NCBI RefSeq assembly: GCF_000142905.1
Contig: NW_013657663.1
Location: 146,003 to 199,637, forward strand
DNA length: 53,635 nucleotides
Direction: 5' to 3'
Source of the DNA: Thecamonas trahens ATCC 50062
Taxonomy: Eukaryota > Apusozoa > Apusomonadida > Apusomonadidae
A program made the translations under genes and the position numbers. Below, one piece after another: positions 28,792 to 38,920 of the stretch. Numbering within the stretch: position 1 is the stretch's first letter; each line of letters begins with the position of its first letter. A model generated the notes under the pieces. It ran no database searches. It saw only the letters and a program-made list of their open reading frames with translations, and was not told the origin of the DNA.

Positions 28792-31700
28792 TCACGCCCA
28801 GCCCCACGCGTGATACATCTCCTCCTCCACACTTCCGCGTGCGTACAGCCGGTACACGTGCGTCACCTTGCTCTGCGGAAACCGGTGCACACGGCCCACA
28901 GCCTGCCGCTCGAACGCCTGCGCCTCGCCCAGCGGCACCACAGACCCAGACTGCGCCCACCCCGGCACGTACGGGTGGACAATGAACACGTGGTTTGCCA
29001 TGTCCAGGTTAATCCCGGACGCATGCGACTCTAGCGAGAGCAGCAGCACACGGCTCGAGTCCTCGCCACCCTCCCGGAACTGCTCCAGCACACGTCCGCG
29101 CTTCGCCATCGTCCCCTCGAGCGTGTGCGCCAAAACGCCGGCCTCGTCCAACGCACACGCAATCTGCTCCAGCAGCGACGCCCACTGGCCAAACACCACA
29201 ATCTTGTCGTCGCCCCCAGACGCGAGAATGCTCTGCACTGCACCCGTCAAAGCGGCAACCTTGGAGCCGCGGAACGGAGCCGGCGCCGCTGCTGCCGCCT
29301 CCTCCGCCGCGGCGTCCTCGGACGATCCCCGCACACACTCAAACGTGCAGAGCGTCCGCCGCGGCGTTGGCGCCCGGCACATCGGGCATTCGGCAGTGTC
29401 TTTGTCGCCGTACACCGCCATCACGCACGTGGCGCAGAACGGGTGGAGGCACGGCAGCATCGTCACCGTCGACCCGTACATCGTCTCAAAGCACACGCTG
29501 CACTCGGTCTCCTCCGACGCGAGGAGCTGGCTCACAGAGTCCATGAACCGCAGCAGCTGCGATTTGCTCGCAATGCCTGCCTCGGCTTGGTCGCGCTCCG
29601 CAACCAGCTCGGCGTCCACGCCCGCAACCTCGCTCCCGGCACCCTCACTCGCAGTGTCCACCACTGCGCCGCGCGGTGTCACGCCCGCTTGCGCCAGCAT
29701 CCGCGCTCGCCGCCGCTCTGCCCGCAGCGTCCAGTCCGTCCGCGGATCGTCCACAAGGCAGACGTAGACCTTCCCGGCCGCCGCTACCGCCTGGCACGAC
29801 TCAAGCTCGCGCCCGTCCCCGTCGGCGATCGAGGTGACTCGCTGCAGAAACGCATCTGCCAAGCATGCCTTGAACTCGCTCAGCACAGCCTTGGCCGCCT
29901 CGCCACTCGCCTCCCACGCCCGCGGAAGGCACACACGCCCGCATCTCTCAGAGCCAACCACATGCGCGACAATCTCAGGTCCGTGCGGAAGCGCTGCAAG
30001 TGCCCGCGCGATGTCAGCTTCGATCTCGGCCTGGCTCTTGAGCGCGAGTGCCGCTTCGGCGGTCGCCACCGCAGCCTCTCGCTCGGCGCGGACCGCAGCC
30101 ATGGCCTCAGCTATCTCCCGCTCGAGACTCTCGAGCTTTGCCTCAAGCCGAGCAATCTCGTCGGCAATTGCAGTCCGCGAGCGCGCCACCCACTCGTCGA
30201 GCGAGCCAAAGACAGCGATCTCAGAGCCAGGCGTGCTGACGTTGCCAACCGCCGCGGACCCGCTCACAGCCCCGGTCACAGAGTCGAGCTCCGCAAAGTA
30301 CGACGCCAGCCGCACCGTCGCCTGTAGGTTGCCGGCGAGCGCCTGTGCGTGGAGCACACTGGTCTCCTGCCATGAGAGAACTACCGGCATCATGTGGTAT
30401 TCGAGCGGCGGGACCGGGAGGCAGTCGGCGGCGGCGTCGCGGACGGTGCACGTCCTCAGAAACGGCGCACGAATTCGCTCGTGTGACTCGCCTGCTCCAC
30501 CAAGCACCATTGTCATCAGCGCCTGCAGCGGCTGCGGCGTGGCAGTGAGGAGCCACCGGATCTGCACCGTGAGCGACGAAATGAAAATGCCAACCGCGCT
30601 GCTGTCAACCTCGTGCGCTTCGTCGATGACGATGCGGAACCACGACTCGTTCGCCAGCCGCGACCGCATCGCATTCGAGGCTGACACAAGGCCAGAGTGA
30701 GGTGCGATGCAGACGTCAACATCGGCGCGCTTAAAATTCATCGACGTCGGATTGCTCGGGTCGAGCGCGGTGACAATGAGATCCGGCACAAACCGCGCAA
30801 GCTCCGCGATCCACTGCGCCACAATGTGGTCCGGAACGAGGACAAGCGTCGCGCCTGCCGCCCGCCCGCGGCTGCGCCCAATCAGCGCTGCCGTCATCAC
30901 TGTCTTGCCCGAGCCGACAGGGTGCGCCACGAGGCCTCCCGGTGGTATCGCTACAGCCGTCGTTGCAAGCTCCATCGGCTCCTGCTGGAGGCCGTACTCG
31001 TCAACGAAGAGCCCCTGGTAGGTGCGGACAAGGGGGAGCGAGAGGTCAACAACCTCGGCCTCGCGCTGCATCATCCATCTTACCGTCCGCCGCTGATGAG
31101 GATAGAGAACGAGGCCTGCGGGCGTGCGTGGTGTGCCAAAGCTCGACGCCACCATCTCGGCCGGACTTGGCGTCTCCGGTATGGCGACACTGATGGCGGG
31201 ACGCTCGCCGCGGCGTTCTGCGAGCGAGGTCTTTGAGCGAGCTTTGGTCTTGACAATCCGAGGTGTAGCGCGTGCGGGCGGTGCGGCCTCGCTCGACGGC
31301 CCCGCGCGGTCTGACTCGGCGGATGCGTCATGGAAGCCAGAGAGATCGTCGTGGCCACGGCTCGCGGCCGCCGGTGACCACGCGGGATGCACGCTCGTGC
31401 CCATCGCCTCGGCCGGCGACACCATTTCGCCCGTCGTCGCCTCATACAGTGCCGCCGTACGCGTTGGGAGCACAACGCGTGCCTTGGTTACCGGCCACTC
31501 ACCGGCAGGCGGAAGCAGGTAGCAATGGGCGAAAAAGTACGGTAGGTGCTTGTCGCTCAGCAGGAGCTCCGGCGTGAGCCGAGCACTGTCGGCGACGACG
31601 ATGCATCGGACCGCCGCCTCGGCTGGAATCGGGATGAGAAAGGCGCGCAGGGCGCCGCGGTCAAAGGCCGAGAACTGAAAGTGCTTGCGGACTGCCACAT

Positions 31701-32548
31701 CGCACGCATACCGCATGCCCGCGAACCACTCGTTCGCGATCGGGTACGACTGATCCGCGCCATGGAGGAGGACGGCCTCGCGTGATGGCACCACCATGAA
31801 CCCGTCGTCGTCGCGGTGCCATGAGGTCTCCAGCAAGAGCCGATCGGCGAGTACGACAGCCGCCGATTGCCCGCCGCCCCCGCCACTGCCTGCACCTCGA
31901 CCACCTCGTCGATCTGCAGCAGAGACGCGTACTCGAGCCGGGCATCGAGGACGACAAACTCGCGGACCTGCTGCTCGGTGGAGGCGACTAGCAACCGACA
32001 GCTGCGCTCAACATCCGCGCGTCGTTGGATGAGGCGGAGGAGCGCGGCGCGCGGGAGCGTGTCTTGCGGCGAGCGCTGCACCACCGACGCTGATGCTGCG
32101 ATGTCGTCAACGCCGGCTTCAGCGTCCAGTGGCTCCTCATCAGCAACGCTCTCATCAGCCGCCACCACCTCGGATCGTCTCACCTTTTGCGGCAGCGGAT
32201 CGTCCGGCACGCCGAAGCGGGACGTCTCGCCGAGCAGATGGACGTAGGCGCCCGGCTCGACGACAAACCATCGATCGCGGATGATGTAGCCGTCGACGGC
32301 GACGTAGCCTCCAGTGATCATTCTCTGTGCAATCTTTTCGAGCATGACGCCTTGCGCTCCGCAGCCGGGGCGTATGGCGGCCTGTCCGAGCAGTTGGCCA
32401 TCTTGCGGACCACCATGATCAGCTTGCGTCGGTGCGGCGGCGGGAGGGCCGAGAACGGGCAACTGTCATACGCAGGGACGTGGTACCGCCCGTAAGGGAA
32501 CCTCTCCATGGGCGGGGACGTGGGAAGCGAGCTGGACGCCGCCGCCAT
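28792..32548 (-). CDS. SNF2-family ATPase with embedded RING finger (HLTF/RAD5/SHPRH-like); two frameshifts
   Basis: About 1252 residues after repair. Helicase motifs run in order: LYPHQRRTVRWM; HPVGSGKTVMTAAL (Walker A, near 545); TLVLVPDHIVAQW; IVIDEAHEVD (Walker B, near 643); RWLLTATPQ. A 250-residue insert with a coiled coil (EIARLEAKLESLEREIAEA) follows. Next is a C3HC4 RING (CSVCFETM...CLHPFCATCV...CPMCRAP, about 1015-1060), and then the second lobe (VVFGQWASLLEQI, SHASGINLDMANHVFIVHP, QAVGRVHRFPQ). This SNF2-RING order is typical of RAD5/HLTF/SHPRH E3 translocases in DNA damage tolerance. Orthology within the group is not settled. Breaks are at CCC 31870-31872 and within about 32345-32400, each lacking one base. 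The start is the ATG at 32546-32548. Confidence 0.85.
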
Positions 32549-33069
32549 GTGCCTCACAGAACAAAACGAGTCGAAACTACACAGATGAGGGTCGACAGCT
32601 GCGTGTCGAGTGCAGGCGCGGTGGGGCGGGCGGGGGCAGAGGGGGCAGGGGGGGGGGCGATGGAAGCAACAGGGATGACACATAGTTCTTTTCTGGGAAA
32701 TACATCTGGCGCCAGGTAGAAATGCAGCCACCGATTGTTGGGCTAAAACGGAGAAACCCTGTCCTGAATCCCCATGCTACCCCCGCAGCATGAACTATTA
32801 CAGTCCCCACAATCTCACGCGCCAGAGTACCCCCACCCTCTGGAAGGTTACCGATACCTCACACCCTCTGTGAGGGACCAATTGTTTTCACACACACCCC
32901 CTCCCTCCCTTACTCCAAAAAAAATTGTCACACCATCCATCCATCCATCCCCCCCTCGCATATGTGAGTAAGGGCCACGGGAACACGACGACGACGACGA
33001 CGACGGTACCAAAGCAGACTGCAACAAGCACCTCCACACTGCACTCTCATCAACATATCCTCAACAAGT
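32549..33069. promoter_or_regulatory. Divergent spacer between the SNF2/RING and phospholipase-B-like genes
   Basis: 521 non-coding bases. From left to right it holds: a run of 10 G at 32648-32657 (a C-tract on the sense strand of the SNF2 gene, about 100 bases before its ATG); a short hairpin CTCACA-CCCTC-TGTGAG at about 32859-32875; GACCAATTG at about 32877-32885, a CCAAT-like box about 190 bases before ATG 33070; (CCAT)n at about 32935-32951; and (ACG)n at about 32985-33004. Confidence 0.45.
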
Positions 33070-34668
33070 ATGCATCTCTTGCGGATAATCGTGCTCTCTG
33101 TGGCGCTCGCGGTGGCGGCGTCGGCGTCGACAGCCCGACTCGGCACCGTCTACTGTGACGCGGGCGGGGCTTGTGCCTTTAAGGCTGGCGCGGCGGACGC
33201 CAACGGGGCGGCGTATGGCTCGTGGGACGACACCATTGCCTCGCAGGGGTGGGGCTCGCTCAAGGTGTATTCGAACGCATCTTACCCGGATGCGGTGCAG
33301 ATGTACGCGGCCGGCATGCTCGAGGGCGCCCTTACGGCCGAGCGCATCGCCGACGAATACGCCAACGTCAAGTACTTCTACTACCAGGACGCGCCGGTGC
33401 CGGCCAACGTCACGGCCTTTCTGGCCGATCAGGCGGCGTGGACCAAGGCCCAGGCTGTGGCGCATGCCGACGAGCCATACTGGGTCTACGCTGGCCTGCT
33501 CATGGCCCAGCTCGACGGGCTCACCGCCGGCGCTTCGGCAGTCAACCCCGCGCTCGACGCCAACGTCATGCTCTTCCTGCAAGCGACCGGCGACCTGCTC
33601 AACCTGGCCAACGCGCTCAAGAGCCCTGCCGATCGGCCTGACTTTGCAGCCATGACCAACGAGGAGGTCGAGTCGTTCTTCTACGCCGCCTCGCACTGCT
33701 CCGGCCTGTTCAAGGTCACGCCCGACCTCACCGATGTGTTCTTCGGCCACTCTGCTTGGTTCGAGTACGCAGTCACAGTCCGCATCGCCAAGTTCTACTC
33801 GTTCCCGCTCTCGATGACCGGCTACGTTGGTCGCGAGATGACCTTTTCGTCGTATGCCGGCTTCCTCGAGTCGCTCGACGACTTCTACCTCATGTCGTCG
33901 GGCCTGGTCATGGTCCAGACCACCAACGCCATCTTCAACAACGACCTGCTTGATCTCATCAACTCGACCTCGATGCTCTCGTGGCAGTCGGTCCGCATCG
34001 CCAACGCGCTCGCCACCACCGGCAAGCAGTGGTTCGAGCTCGACGCCTACCTCAACGCCGGCACGTACTCGAACCAGTACATGATCCTCGACACCAAGCT
34101 CTTCACCCCGGGCATGCCGCTCCAGCCGAACACCTTTTGGGTCATGGACCAGATCCCGGGCCTCTCGCTCGGCTCGGACCTCACTGAGCTCCTCGCCAAC
34201 GGCTACTACGGCTCGTACAACGTGCCCTTCCACACCACCATCTGGGAGATGTCAGGCTACGGCGCCATGGTCAAGAAGACCGGCTCGGAGACGTACACTT
34301 ACGAGCTTGCGCCGCGAGCCACCATCTTCCGTCGCAACCAGACCGACGTCACCGACATCGAGTCCATGAAGGCCATCATGCGCTACAACGACTACAAGCA
34401 CGACCCGCTCTCCAACGGCAACTCCATGTGGGCCATCTGCTCACGCGGCGATCTCTCGGCCTCGCCCAACCCTGGCGGCTGCTACGACTCCAAGGTCGCC
34501 CACCTCAAGGACCTCGACTCGCTCTCCATGCACTTTATCTCCGGCCCCACTCGCTCCTCCGGCCTCCCGGCCTTCAAGTGGACGCCCGAGTTCTCCGCCA
34601 TGGCCAAGCACGTCGGCATCCCTGAGGTCTTTGACTTTGACTTTGCCCATTTCACCCCCAAGGCGTAG
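33070..34668 (+). CDS. Phospholipase B-like lysosomal/secreted hydrolase
   Basis: 532 residues, the usual size of the PLBD1/PLBD2/Dictyostelium PLB family. It has a clear signal peptide (HLLRIIVLSVALAVAASAS). Family-like segments are ASHCSGLFKV with Cys near residue 210 as the probable autocatalytic N-terminal nucleophile, FFGHSAWF, ISLTGYVGRE-like SMTGYVGREMTFSSYAGFLESLDDFYLMSSGLVMVQTTN, YNVPFHTTIWEMSG and MKAIMRYNDYKHDPLS. These proteins are Ntn-type amidohydrolases of the lysosome with reported phospholipase or acyl-amide activity. N-glycosylation sequons (NAS, NVT, NST, NQT) fit a lumenal location. The frame is intact from end to end. Confidence 0.92.
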   Translation: MHLLRIIVLSVALAVAASASTARLGTVYCDAGGACAFKAGAADANGAAYGSWDDTIASQGWGSLKVYSNASYPDAVQMYAAGMLEGALTAERIADEYANVKYFYYQDAPVPANVTAFLADQAAWTKAQAVAHADEPYWVYAGLLMAQLDGLTAGASAVNPALDANVMLFLQATGDLLNLANALKSPADRPDFAAMTNEEVESFFYAASHCSGLFKVTPDLTDVFFGHSAWFEYAVTVRIAKFYSFPLSMTGYVGREMTFSSYAGFLESLDDFYLMSSGLVMVQTTNAIFNNDLLDLINSTSMLSWQSVRIANALATTGKQWFELDAYLNAGTYSNQYMILDTKLFTPGMPLQPNTFWVMDQIPGLSLGSDLTELLANGYYGSYNVPFHTTIWEMSGYGAMVKKTGSETYTYELAPRATIFRRNQTDVTDIESMKAIMRYNDYKHDPLSNGNSMWAICSRGDLSASPNPGGCYDSKVAHLKDLDSLSMHFISGPTRSSGLPAFKWTPEFSAMAKHVGIPEVFDFDFAHFTPKA

Positions 34669-34830
34669 TGCACTACACTCTTGCCTCCCATCGATAACAC
34701 TCCCGTCACTCTGTCCTCCATCCATGACTTGAACCCGAACCCGAGCCACTGGAGCCGTGCGGCAGGTCCACACGCCAGGTGCCCCCCCCCCCTCCCTCCC
34801 CCCCCGCCAGCCTCCCACCCAACTCCCACC
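34669..34830 (+). promoter_or_regulatory. Spacer with C-tracts before the aldehyde dehydrogenase gene
   Basis: 162 bases. C11 at 34782-34792 and C8 at 34798-34805 end about 25 bases before the ATG at 34831. The tract is probably in the 5' leader. Confidence 0.45.
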
Positions 34831-36351
34831 ATGGCCCTCTCCCGCACATCATCGGCCCTCAACTCAGCCCTCGCCTCGGGCTTGTGGCTGGCCGGCCGCG
34901 CCGTCGCAGGCGCCGCTCCCCCGCTCGCTCTCGTCGACAAGCACAGTCTCGAGACCGTGGCTGAGGTGCCAACCGCGTCGGCCGACCAGATCGCCTCGGC
35001 AGTGACTGCCGGCGTGACCGAGGGCAAGCCCGCCATGGCTTCACTCCCGCTCGCCGCCCGCCGCGACGTGCTCAACGCCGCCTCGGGCGCCCTCGCCGCC
35101 GCCCGCGATGACTTTGCCTCGGCCCTCATGATTGAGGCCGGCAAGACGGCTGACGCCGCCCGCGGCGAGATCGACCGCGCCGTCGCTACCTTTCGACTCT
35201 GCGCCGATGCCGTCGGCTCATCGCGCTCGCTGGAGGAGGCTGGCCGCCTCGGCGCCCATCCCTCGGGCGCCGGCTATGAGTACGTCCGCCGGCCATTCCC
35301 TATCGGCCTCATCTCCGCCATCGCACCCTTTAACTTTCCCGTCAACCTCGCGGTTCACAAGATCGGGCCTGCCATTGCAGCCGGCTGCCCAGTGATCCTC
35401 AAGCCGTCGCCGGCGACCCCGGCCACCGCCCTCATGCTGGGCAAGATCCTGGCAGATGCTGGCCTTGCAGACGTTCCGGGCTCCTTCTCCATCCTCCCAG
35501 CTCACGACGACGACGCGCCGCTCTTTACCTCCTCGCCGGGCATTGACTGCATCTCGTTCACTGGCTCGCCCAAAGTGGGCTGGGGCATCAAGGCCTCTGC
35601 GCCAGGCGCCGGCCGGACCAAGGTCGTGCTTGAGCTTGGCGGCAACGCTGCAGCCATCGTCGATGCCGGCGCTGACGTCGCCGCCGCCACCTCCGCCATT
35701 GCCCGTGCCGGCTTTGGCCAGGCCGGGCAGTCATGCATCTCGGTCCAAAACGTGTTCCTGCACTCATCCATCGCACCTGCTGCCACCGACGCGCTCACCA
35801 CTGCCGTCGCCGCCCTTCCGCGCGGCGATCCGGCCGAGCCGGGCGTCGTCTGTGCCCCGATGATCTCACCGGCTGCCGCCGCCGCCCTCGCTGACAAGAT
35901 TTCCGACGCTCTCGCCCGCCCGGGCTTTTCGGCGCTCGTCGGTGGCGACCGCCCACAGCAAGGCTCCAACGTTGTTTCGCCGACGCTCATCGCCGCGCCG
36001 CCATCGACCACCGATGCCTTTGACGCCCCGCTTTGCGCCGAGGAAGCTTTTGGCCCAGTCGTCATCCTGCACACCTTTGACGACCTTGACGCCGTCTTTG
36101 ACACCATCAACGCCGGGCCGTTTGGACTCCAGACCGGTATCTTCACCCCCTCGCTCGCCGCCGCCCATCGCGCCTTTAACAAGCTCGACATGGGTGGCGT
36201 TGTCATCAACGACGTGCCCACCACCCGCATGGACGCCATGCCCTACGGCGGCGTCAAGGACTCGGGCGAGGGCTTTGAGGGCCCGACCTACGCCATCGAT
36301 GAGTTCTCCGTCCCGCGGCTCATGCTCATCAACACCGGCTCACTCCTGTAG
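34831..36351 (+). CDS. Aldehyde dehydrogenase, NAD(P)-dependent
   Basis: 506 residues. The ALDH superfamily fold is evident: ISAIAPFNFPVNLAVHKIGPAIAAGCPVILKPS in the cofactor domain; SFTGSPKVGWGI; VLELGGNAA with general-base Glu near 268; GFGQAGQSCISVQ with catalytic Cys near 302; EEAFGPVV; GVVINDVPTTRMDAMPYGGVKDSG at the end. The last motif and PFPIGLISA are typical of the lactaldehyde / non-phosphorylating glyceraldehyde-3-phosphate dehydrogenase-like ALDH group, so a small-aldehyde substrate is likely. The N-terminus (MALSRTSSALNSALASGLWLAGRAV) looks like a mitochondrial presequence. No frame problem is present. Confidence 0.92.
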   Translation: MALSRTSSALNSALASGLWLAGRAVAGAAPPLALVDKHSLETVAEVPTASADQIASAVTAGVTEGKPAMASLPLAARRDVLNAASGALAAARDDFASALMIEAGKTADAARGEIDRAVATFRLCADAVGSSRSLEEAGRLGAHPSGAGYEYVRRPFPIGLISAIAPFNFPVNLAVHKIGPAIAAGCPVILKPSPATPATALMLGKILADAGLADVPGSFSILPAHDDDAPLFTSSPGIDCISFTGSPKVGWGIKASAPGAGRTKVVLELGGNAAAIVDAGADVAAATSAIARAGFGQAGQSCISVQNVFLHSSIAPAATDALTTAVAALPRGDPAEPGVVCAPMISPAAAAALADKISDALARPGFSALVGGDRPQQGSNVVSPTLIAAPPSTTDAFDAPLCAEEAFGPVVILHTFDDLDAVFDTINAGPFGLQTGIFTPSLAAAHRAFNKLDMGGVVINDVPTTRMDAMPYGGVKDSGEGFEGPTYAIDEFSVPRLMLINTGSLL

Positions 36352-36532
36352 CCTTCCCGACTACACTGCAAGCCCGAGTCTATACTCGCCTCTACACATC
36401 TCCTTCATTTCGCTTGCCATCTGCCACAGCTGCTTCGCCTCACCGTACCCCGCCACGCACCGTTCTCCCACCAAACCTGACACCGAACACTCCTCCCCCC
36501 CTCCCCCCCCCCCTCCCCTCACCACCACCACC
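36352..36532 (+). promoter_or_regulatory. Spacer with C-tracts before the RasGAP gene
   Basis: 181 bases. C7 and C11 tracts at 36495-36513 are followed by (ACC)n directly before ATG 36533. Confidence 0.45.
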
Positions 36533-38920
36533 ATGACCGACACAGCATGCACAGTCATAGAGACTCTGCACATGCGGGTGGCCGAGGGCAAGAACCTGCT
36601 CTCCTCATCGTCCCGGTTTGGTACCTCTCGTAGCCCGCCGGCGGCAAAGGTGACCGTCTCCGGCCTCGGCACCGGCGCCGTGGTGGCCACCCGGACCGCC
36701 GCGCCGTCGTGCGACCCGTTCTTCGGCGAGGAGCTGAGCCTGACCCTCGGCCCAGACACCTCGGCCGTCTTTGTCACCGTTTCGGACACAAACTCGGCCC
36801 GCCAGCTTGGTGTCGTCAAGATTCCGCTGGCGGGCCTGGCCAACAACACCGCCGTCGAGGCCTGGCACCCGCTCGCCCCCTTCCAGACCCACATCTCCGG
36901 CGAGCTGCACCTGCGCATGGCCCGCATCTCGCCCACGCTCGTTCGCGTCCTGATTATGGCTGCCGTCGGCCTCGTCGGCTCCGACAGATCGGGCCTCTCC
37001 GACCCCTACATCACCGTCCGCGCTGCAGACGCAGCCACTGCCGACCATGACATCGTTGACGCCGCCCCAACCTCGCTCTCGCTCTCCGCATTGACTTCAT
37101 CCATCGCCGCCCCGGCCGCCGCCCTCATCAACCGCGCAACTCGCGTAGCTTCTCGCCGCTCTCGCTCAGTCTCAGTCGACTCGGCCTCTAGCTCTCCCGA
37201 CATCCCGCCGCCGGACCGCGTCTTCTCCACAAAGGTCGTCCGCCAGACCCTCGACCCAGTCTTTGACGAAGAGTTCACCCTTGATCTTGAGGGCCTCGAC
37301 CTGGCTTCTACCCGCATTGTCTTTCAGCTGTGGGACTTTGACCGAGTTGGCCATGACGACTTTCTCGGCCTCGTCGTCGTCCCGCTCTCCCACCTCGATG
37401 CCGACGGTGCTGTCCTCGACGGCTGGTTTGAGGTCCGCGACTCGCCACAGGACTCATTGCTCGCCACCTTTCGTCCCACTTCGTTTACCGGCATGCCATC
37501 TTCGACCTCGCTCGGCGCCCTCCGCCTTCGACTCCGCTACCACCGCGAGTACATCCTCCCGCTCCCCGACTACACCGCCTTTTGGATTGCCGTGCATGCC
37601 CACGATCTCGAGCCGCTCACAAGCCTTGCTGACGTCTCCCACGACCGCGATGACCTCGCTACCGCTCTCGTCAAGGCCTGGGCCGCTCAAGGTGAGCTCT
37701 ACTCCCGGCTCCCGGCCGTCATCACCAACCACCTCACCAAGCACACCCCGGACCCGTCCGTCATCTTCCGCTCCAACTCGCTCGCCTCCAAAGTTATCGA
37801 CATGCTCTTTCAGCTGTCAGGCGCACACTACCTCAAATCCACCCTCGAGTCCGCCGTCGCTGCCACCTACGCCGTCCCCGCTGCCGACTGGCTCGCCCCG
37901 CACTCGGCCGGCAGCATCTGGTCCTCGCAGCCTGCCCGCGCCGGCCTCGTCAAGCTCCTCAAGCGCTACCTCGGTGCCATCCTCGACTCTGCGAGCAAGC
38001 TCCCGGCTGTCTGCTCCTTTGTCCTCGCCCGTCTCCATGACTCGGCCAACGCGGTCTTTCCCAACCTTGCTCCGGCCATCGGAACTACTGCTGTCGTCGC
38101 CTTTGTCATCCTCCGCTTCCTCGCCGCAGCAATCCTCTCGCCGTCGCTCTGGCATCTCGCCCCCGACCTGCCCTCACCGCATCACGCACGCGTCTTTGCG
38201 GCGCTCTCCAAGGCCGTCATGCGTCTCGGCGCATTTACACCTTTTGACGCTTCAGCAGATCTTGCATTCCTCAACCCCGTCCTCAACGCCCATCACGAGC
38301 GCACCCGCGCCTTTCTCGCCGCCACCGCCTGCTACGCCGACGCCGCCCCGCTCGGCTCCCAGCTCGCCCGCACTCGACCGCTCGGCTCTATGCCGGCCAT
38401 CAACCCCGCCCGCGAGCTCAACAAGGTTGCCGAGCATGCAGCCCTCTGCATTCCGCTTCTCCCTACAGCCTGCCGCAGCAGGCCCTGGCATCCCGAACTC
38501 CTCGCCGCCATCGACGATCTCGACGCCCGTCGCCGCAACGAGCTCCCACACCTCACGCCTCAGGACGCCGCCGATCTGTTCGCCGAAGCGGCTGCCGCCG
38601 CTACACTCGCAAGCCCACATGCTGACGCTGACGCTGACGCGCCGCCGCCGCCTATCCTCAGCCTCGAAGACATTGTCCGTCCCCGGGGCGAGGGCGCTGC
38701 TCCGCGCCGCCGTCGCAAGCGTGCTGCACGTCGACGTCGCATCGTCGCCTACCAGCTCGACGGCCAGCTCGTCCCGCCCGAGCGCCTCGCCAACCCAACC
38801 CATCATGCTAGCGACCTTGCCACTGCCTCGCTCCTCGACCGACAAATCCACTCGCTCGAGCGCGAGGTCGCCTCTGACTCGCTCACACTCGTCCATCTCA
38901 AGTCGGACCTCCCGCTTTGA
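36533..38920 (+). CDS. C2-C2-RasGAP protein (RASAL/GAP1-like Ras GTPase-activating protein)
   Basis: 795 residues. Two C2 domains come first. The first starts MRVAEGKNLL. The second has MAAVGLVGSDRSGLSDPYITV, RQTLDPVFDEEFTLDL and VFQLWDFDRVGHDDFLG, with the usual Ca2+-ligand Asp residues and a Ser/Arg-rich insertion in between. From about residue 345 a RasGAP domain follows: SVIFRSNSLASKVIDMLFQLSGAHYLKSTLESAV, with the Arg of the FR-x-N-S-L-A loop in the arginine-finger position, then FVILRFLAAAILSPSLWHL (the FLRF.xPAI motif with Ala in place of Pro). The protein stimulates GTP hydrolysis by Ras-type GTPases, probably at membranes in response to Ca2+. The PH-Btk part of animal GAP1 proteins is not apparent. 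The C-terminus is a basic/coiled tail. Confidence 0.86.
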   Translation: MTDTACTVIETLHMRVAEGKNLLSSSSRFGTSRSPPAAKVTVSGLGTGAVVATRTAAPSCDPFFGEELSLTLGPDTSAVFVTVSDTNSARQLGVVKIPLAGLANNTAVEAWHPLAPFQTHISGELHLRMARISPTLVRVLIMAAVGLVGSDRSGLSDPYITVRAADAATADHDIVDAAPTSLSLSALTSSIAAPAAALINRATRVASRRSRSVSVDSASSSPDIPPPDRVFSTKVVRQTLDPVFDEEFTLDLEGLDLASTRIVFQLWDFDRVGHDDFLGLVVVPLSHLDADGAVLDGWFEVRDSPQDSLLATFRPTSFTGMPSSTSLGALRLRLRYHREYILPLPDYTAFWIAVHAHDLEPLTSLADVSHDRDDLATALVKAWAAQGELYSRLPAVITNHLTKHTPDPSVIFRSNSLASKVIDMLFQLSGAHYLKSTLESAVAATYAVPAADWLAPHSAGSIWSSQPARAGLVKLLKRYLGAILDSASKLPAVCSFVLARLHDSANAVFPNLAPAIGTTAVVAFVILRFLAAAILSPSLWHLAPDLPSPHHARVFAALSKAVMRLGAFTPFDASADLAFLNPVLNAHHERTRAFLAATACYADAAPLGSQLARTRPLGSMPAINPARELNKVAEHAALCIPLLPTACRSRPWHPELLAAIDDLDARRRNELPHLTPQDAADLFAEAAAAATLASPHADADADAPPPPILSLEDIVRPRGEGAAPRRRRKRAARRRRIVAYQLDGQLVPPERLANPTHHASDLATASLLDRQIHSLEREVASDSLTLVHLKSDLPL

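Noticed and set aside
29125-30327. 400-codon open frame on the + strand opposite the SNF2/RING gene
   Set aside because: Arg/His/Ala-rich composition typical of an antisense shadow; the minus strand carries helicase and RING motifs.
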